64,000 nucleotides of DNA. Origin: Diabrotica undecimpunctata. Taxonomy: Eukaryota; Arthropoda; Insecta; Coleoptera; Chrysomelidae. The notes beneath the pieces are model-generated. The model was not told the DNA's origin. It saw only the letters and a list, made by a program, of their open reading frames with translations, and made no database searches. Numbering within the stretch: position 1 is the first letter of the stretch; each line of letters begins with the position of its first letter. Below are positions 59,755 through 64,000 of the stretch, in pieces. The stretch covers positions 77,170,160-77,234,159 of the forward strand of contig NC_092810.1 of the NCBI RefSeq assembly GCF_040954645.1, in the 5' to 3' direction. Both the position numbers and the translations under genes were made by a program.

Positions 59755-61131
59755 ATGAAAAAGATAGAACAAAAAATGGAACAGAATTCAAAAGAAGTCA
59801 AAGAAGACATGAAAAAAATGGAACAGAAATTGGAAGAGAATCATAGAAAATTAGAAAAGAAAATAGAAGATAATAATAATAAAATTGTAAAACAAATGGA
59901 TAAAAAACTTGAAGCTGCAGAGAAAAAAGTAGCAAATGAAATAAAAAGTATACGGAATGACTACAAGAAAAGGATAGACAATGAGAGGACAGAAGTAAAG
60001 AGGATTATTCAAGATAATAAGATAGATATAGAACAGAAAATAGAGTTGCAGAAATGTAACTTAGAAGTAAAAATTAACGAAGACAGGAGAAACGCAGAAG
60101 AAAAATTAGACGATATACAAAAAAATATCCAAATAAATAGTAATCAAATAAGAAATGTGGAACAGAGAATAGATGATATTTCACAAATGAGAGACATAGG
60201 GAGACCTTACTTAAATTTAACAAATGAGACTGGGATTAAATTTACTGGTAATATATAAAATTTGCATCCTAGAGTATACATAAACAGTTTAAAACATAAA
60301 TTAAGATTAGTTAATAATATTTATGATATTAAAGATTATATTAGAATGACATTAAATGACAATGCAGCAACTTGGTTTGCTAGTATTGAAAATGATTTAG
60401 ATAATTTTCAAACATTTGAAAATAAATTTTTAAATTATTATTGGGGTGAATTAGAGCAAGCCAAGTTTAGAGAAATTCTATATTTTGGAAAGTATAATCA
60501 CAATTTAAAATCAAATATGGTAGATTATGCATTAAAACTGATAACAGTTACAAAATATTTAGAACCACCACTTAGAGAGGATGAAACAGTCTTAAATGTA
60601 TCTAGACATTTTGATGCTGATGTTGTGCAAACAGTAACTGTAGAAAATATTCAAACGATAGATAGTTTTATTAATTTTATTCAAAGAATACAAAGAGGCA
60701 ATATGACAAGTAATAATAACAACAGAAAAAACAATAATAACTTTCAATATAATAAAAATGATAATCAACAATATAGACAATCATATAACAATAATTATAG
60801 ATATGGTAATAATTTACAAAATTTTAATAATAATAACAGTAATCAAAATAGACAGAATTGTAATAACAATACTAGTTATAATAGACAACATTTTAATAAC
60901 AGTACTAATAATAATAGACAAGATTTTAACAATAGAAGAAATATAGAGCGACATAACTATAACAGACAGGTAAATTGTGTTCGAAGGAATAGGAGCTGCG
61001 AAGACAGGGAACGAAATCGTACAAGGCAAGAAAATGTGAGTAGAAGTCATAGTAGGGAAAGACATAGTACATCAGATCCAAGTGGTCAGATACAATCTGA
61101 CAATTCTAATAATCAAAATTTTGTTCAGTAA
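59755..61131 (+). pseudogene. Copied gag of Gypsy element D, one nonsense codon
   Basis: Same protein as at 24012-25388; the frame is cut at codon 168 by TAA (60256-60258) and is otherwise open to 61131. A few substitutions separate the copies (for example Ala to Thr in LITVTKYL). Confidence 0.85.
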
Positions 61132-61241
61132 ACTTTCTGAATTACAAGTTAGGCCATTGCTATTATGAAAAACCTTCTGAATTTATTTCTTTAGATGAAG
61201 ATAAAATTATTGAATCTATTAATTTAATTTATATAAATGCT

Positions 61242-61470
61242 TTGGCCAAAAATAAAATGATTAAAATTATGATAGATACTGGTTCAGAAAGTACTTTAGT
61301 CTCGGAGAATTTTATTTTTAATACATTAAAACTATCAGATATAATAAAGATTCCAAAAATTAAAATTATTGGTGCAAATAATAAGAAGTTGGGTGAAATT
61401 GATAAACTAGCCAATTTTAAAATTAATATTCTTAATAAAGAAATTAATATGCAAGGATTTATTGTCAAGG
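61242..61470 (+). pseudogene. Truncated pol start (protease) of Gypsy D copy
   Basis: Protease motif IMIDTGSES is present; the frame is lost at the junction near 61470. Confidence 0.8.
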
Positions 61471-61481
61471 CTTGTTTGTAA

Positions 61482-62060
61482 TTGCTTGTTTTTCATCTCA
61501 ATGTATTCGTTACCCCCTCCCCTTTCATTTGACGCCTTATACGTTGCAATCGGACCAATAGACCCTGAGATACGTTATAGTGCCATTTTGGCATTGATCT
61601 TGTTGCTTGTTTTTCATCTCAATGTATTCGTTACCTCCTCCTCTTTCATTTGACGCCTTATACGTTACAATCAGACCAATAGACCCTGAGATACGTTATA
61701 GTGCCGTTTTGACTATACCACCATCTTTGTTTTTTTCTCTCTACGTGTTACCCGTTTTCTTCCCGTTCGTTTGACACCTCATACGTTGCAATCGGACCAA
61801 TAGATCCGGAGATACGTTATAGTGCCGTTTTGACTATGCCGCCATCTTTGTTTTTTCCCTCTACGTGTTCCCCGTCCCCTTGCCGTTCGTTTGACACCTC
61901 ATACGTCGCGATCCGACGAGGGGTCGAGCCTCCACTTCGAAAAGAGCCAAAAATGCCCAGAATGGACCTTAGATTTTGGTGGTTACGCTCCATAAGAATA
62001 ACATGGGGCGCCTCCGCCAAATCTTCGTTTTTGCGCTCGAACTGTCCTAGCTATTTTACT
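61482..62060. repeat. Outer right terminal repeat end of element P
   Basis: 579 bp of the minisatellite terminal repeat in the same orientation as 58480-59445, ending CTATTTTACT at 62060. It is joined to the captured flank by 11 bases of filler (61471-61481, CTTGTTTGTAA). Confidence 0.88.
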
Positions 62061-62066
62061 AGTGTA
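62061..62066. repeat. Right target-site duplication of element P (AGTGTA)
   Basis: Exact match to 25691-25696, which identifies 62060 as the true outer end of the element. Confidence 0.8.
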
Positions 62067-63118
62067 TGTTAATTCCATTGTATTTCTTATATTTTCAATA
62101 TTAATTCGTTCCAATCAAGATTTTCGAGCAGCTCTGAACCATTGGCCCATTTTTGTTGCCTTTGTCACTGTTTCTCCTTTCTTTTAACTACAACTTTTCT
62201 CCACGTTGATCGGTCTTCTACATATCTGCAATCAAATGAAATATTAACTTTTTGAGATATCCGAATATCATTATAAGAGCTTTCTTCATTCAGTATCTGT
62301 TCTTAATCTATACGGATTTGTAGCATTATACTAATAAGGCCTTATTTGATTTATTCATTCTTCCTAATTTGCATCAATATATTAAAATAGGTCTGAAGTT
62401 TGTATTATGCTCTTTATTCCTTCAGTGACGGTATTATTAACTGTGATTATTGATCCAATAATATTTAAGTGTTCCATACTTTCGAAATTGCAGTTGTAGA
62501 CTTTTTTGTTTTATCTAGATTTATTTAATTGGTGTCTTCTATGTATTTGCTTGTATTTGGTTTTCACTTCGTTGATGTTTTAGTTTCTTATGAAATCGAT
62601 ATCATCAGCATTATGTTAGGAGCTGCTTTGTACATTGGACCGTTAACGGATTACATGTTAAATGGACGTTATATCTATTTTGGTAAGCTGTTCGTTAATT
62701 TTTTAACTATTTGAATTGAGAATTAGTATTTTATTAGATCTCTGGTTTATTTATTTTATATGTCTGATGTTTTGTTTCCTGTATCGTTACTACAAGGATT
62801 TTGCTGGATACCGACATAGGGAACCTGGTGGTACGTACATGATGTTTTGATTACCAACGGTAGAAAATTTGTCCTGCTGTAAAATCATGATTATTTTACT
62901 AGAAAATATAATGTTGTTTAATAATAATAAAGTTGTTTCACTTTGCTTTCTCCATCGAGGTCGCAGTGAGACTGCTACCATTATACCTTCTGGTATTTAA
63001 TATTTTGCCGATCAAGCAACACTTCCTATAGTCATTAACTTGGTACTGATATCTCTACTCCCCGATTTCAGCAAGCAGTCACCAAACTATTAAAACTGCT
63101 ACATTCATGCCTCCTATT
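62067..63118. other. No recognisable gene
   Basis: AT-rich DNA to the right of element P. It should be the continuation of the target that holds Gypsy D's leader, yet no LTR or primer site is seen. Short frames show no domain. Confidence 0.5.
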
Positions 63119-64000
63119 CAGTGGCGGCTCGTGGCTTGAGAGACAAGGTCGGCAAGGTATTTTTTGTCTCCTCAGATAGGTATACCGTCTAATAAAGACT
63201 TAAGTAAATCATCATAGGAGATTTTTTGTTTTCTTGTTTTTTGTTTTTGTTTTCCTATAAATTTAGAACCTAAACATGTTTATAAATTAACTCAAGTCTA
63301 CGTTGTTTGGAAGTAACCAAATGGGTTATAACGTCATCGTAAAATTTATTAGAGTTTTGGAGAGATTTTAAAAGTTTTTTTTTTCTATTGACATTTGAGA
63401 CAAGCTTGACATTCTCTCTTGTTTCATGGTATTTCGACAATAAGTTTTGATTCTTTTGAGGCAAGAGAAATCTCGTTGATTTGAGGCAGATGTTGGTGGT
63501 AATGAGAGAATTAATGACAATAATTTATTAATTTCGGTAACAGTTTGTTATAATGAATTGCAGTATATAAAATTATATATATCTTGTAACTTATCCCATC
63601 TTCCGAAAATATTTGGATCAGCATACAAAACTTTTAATTCATTTTCTAATTTTATTTTATTAAAGAATGATGGATAATTTTTAATTAACCTGTCCAATAA
63701 ATATCTTGGAAATTCTTTGACGTAACTTTTAAATTTTGAATCGTCAAAGAGGTCAAAAATTTGCAAATCTTCAAAATTCGAAAAACGAGTATCTATTTGC
63801 ATAATAATAGTATCCAAAATTTCAAAATATACTCGTTTTTCGATATCTGTTTCTGTGTCATGCCTTTGTCTTTTTTTTGGGGGTTCGGAAATATCAAGCG
63901 AGTCCAAAACTTCACTGCGTATATACTGGAAATTACTATCATTACGAAAATCTCTGAGATTTTGCACCAGTCTTGTTATTCTATTTTTGGAATGAATAAT
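63119..64000 (-). mobile_element. hAT transposon, end and damaged transposase C-terminus
   Basis: The terminus CAGTGGCGGCTCGTGG at 63119-63134 matches a common hAT inverted-repeat end in insects. Minus-strand coding sequence follows: from the window edge to 63548, a transposase segment (VYFEILDTIIMQIDTRF, FDDSKFKSYVKEFPRYLL) like the zinc-finger MYM-type hAT group; then around 63370-63530 in another frame the C-terminal dimerisation region (LPPTSASNQRDFSCLKRIKT, CRNTM); then a third frame. At least two frameshifts inactivate it. The other end and the 8-bp duplication lie outside the window. Confidence 0.75.
63548..63967 (-). pseudogene. hAT transposase fragment
   Basis: Longest surviving piece, with the acidic/aromatic segment before the dimerisation domain. 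The N-terminal zinc finger and the first catalytic residues are beyond the window. Confidence 0.7.

Larger units (their letters stand above)
59446..61470 (+). other. Inverted copy of element P's left flank (Gypsy D leader, gag, protease start)
   Basis: 2025 bp complementary to about 23672-25696. It starts with the inverted TACACT and carries D's leader, its gag (59755-61131, with TAA at 60256-60258 replacing an AAA codon) and the first about 77 codons of pol from 61242 (IMIDTGSESTLVSENF). It stops abruptly at GTCAAGG (61470). It is not an independent insertion, because it contains the junction bases of the left flank. Confidence 0.85.
25697..62060. mobile_element. Giant palindromic DNA element P encoding protein-primed PolB (Polinton-related)
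   Basis: Ends are AGTAAAATAGCTAGGACAG and its complement, with target duplication AGTGTA. Removing three nested LTR elements and an end rearrangement leaves about 17.8 kb consisting of two near-identical arms of about 8.7 kb around a 283-bp loop. Each arm carries, from outside in, a 121-bp minisatellite terminal repeat, about 1 kb of spacer, an outward-reading PolB gene, and half of a central inverted repeat. The 5'-AG end, the 6-bp duplication and the protein-primed PolB with long terminal repeats point to the Polinton/Maverick group. No capsid, integrase, ATPase or protease gene of that group is present, so it is either a PolB-only derivative or a separate kind of element. Confidence 0.75.

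Noticed and set aside
58480..62060. Reading the two minisatellite blocks flanking the gag fragment as LTRs of Gypsy D
   Set aside because: They lack TG...CA ends, a primer site and a purine tract; the inverted copy at 25697 and the AGTGTA duplication fit a DNA-element terminal repeat instead.
25697..62060. Palindrome as a simple assembly artefact
   Set aside because: The arms differ at individual bases, including arm-specific stops, and carry different nested insertions each with its own target duplication, so collapse or mirrored misassembly is unlikely. Long reads would still settle it.
62529..62714. 61-codon frame as a membrane protein
   Set aside because: Short, AT-driven hydrophobicity, no motif and no neighbouring exons.

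Overview
The window is eukaryotic, almost certainly insect (possibly a beetle; the order is a guess). It is AT-rich, has long (TA)n tracts, carries several insect-type transposon families and contains one recognisable host exon: the first coding exon of a delta/epsilon-class glutathione S-transferase at 12348-12488. Nearly everything else is mobile DNA, much of it nested.

Layout. 1-840: 3' end of an RNase H-bearing non-LTR element. 2452-5835: (TA)n tracts with Penelope-like (PLE) pieces, including a PLE with inverted ~247-bp ends (3677-5733) and hammerhead-ribozyme motifs. 5898-6823: Gypsy 3' LTR plus internal tail. 7436-10480: decayed RTE-like non-LTR element. 10772-11508: Gypsy integrase relic. 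12348: GST exon. 13362-17215: two PLE copies head to head. 17318-18782: 322-bp satellite, inverted part-way, with a hammerhead motif in each unit that contains the region. 18852-25690: Gypsy element D on the minus strand, with a heat-shock-like LTR promoter.

25697-62060 is the centrepiece. It is a giant palindromic DNA element (P) with ends AGTAAAATAG...CTATTTTACT and a 6-bp target duplication AGTGTA. Each arm holds 121-bp minisatellite terminal repeats, a protein-primed family B DNA polymerase gene read outward (27731-31615 minus; 53524-57411 plus), and half of a central inverted repeat around a 283-bp loop (36002-36284). P was later hit by three LTR retrotransposons at mirror-image TGCA sites: C (31807-33361) on the left, A (38925-46069) and B (46075-53332) on the right. 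B keeps intact gag and pol frames. The right end of P also contains about 2 kb of its own left flank, copied in inverted orientation (59446-61470) and followed by a second terminal-repeat end, which looks like a repair footprint.

62067-63118 shows no gene. 63119-64000 is the end of a hAT transposon with a damaged transposase. No tRNA, rRNA or CRISPR array was seen. Inferred order of events: Gypsy D, then P inserted in D's leader, then the end rearrangement of P, then A, B and C. The relative order of A, B, C and the rearrangement is not fixed by the sequence.
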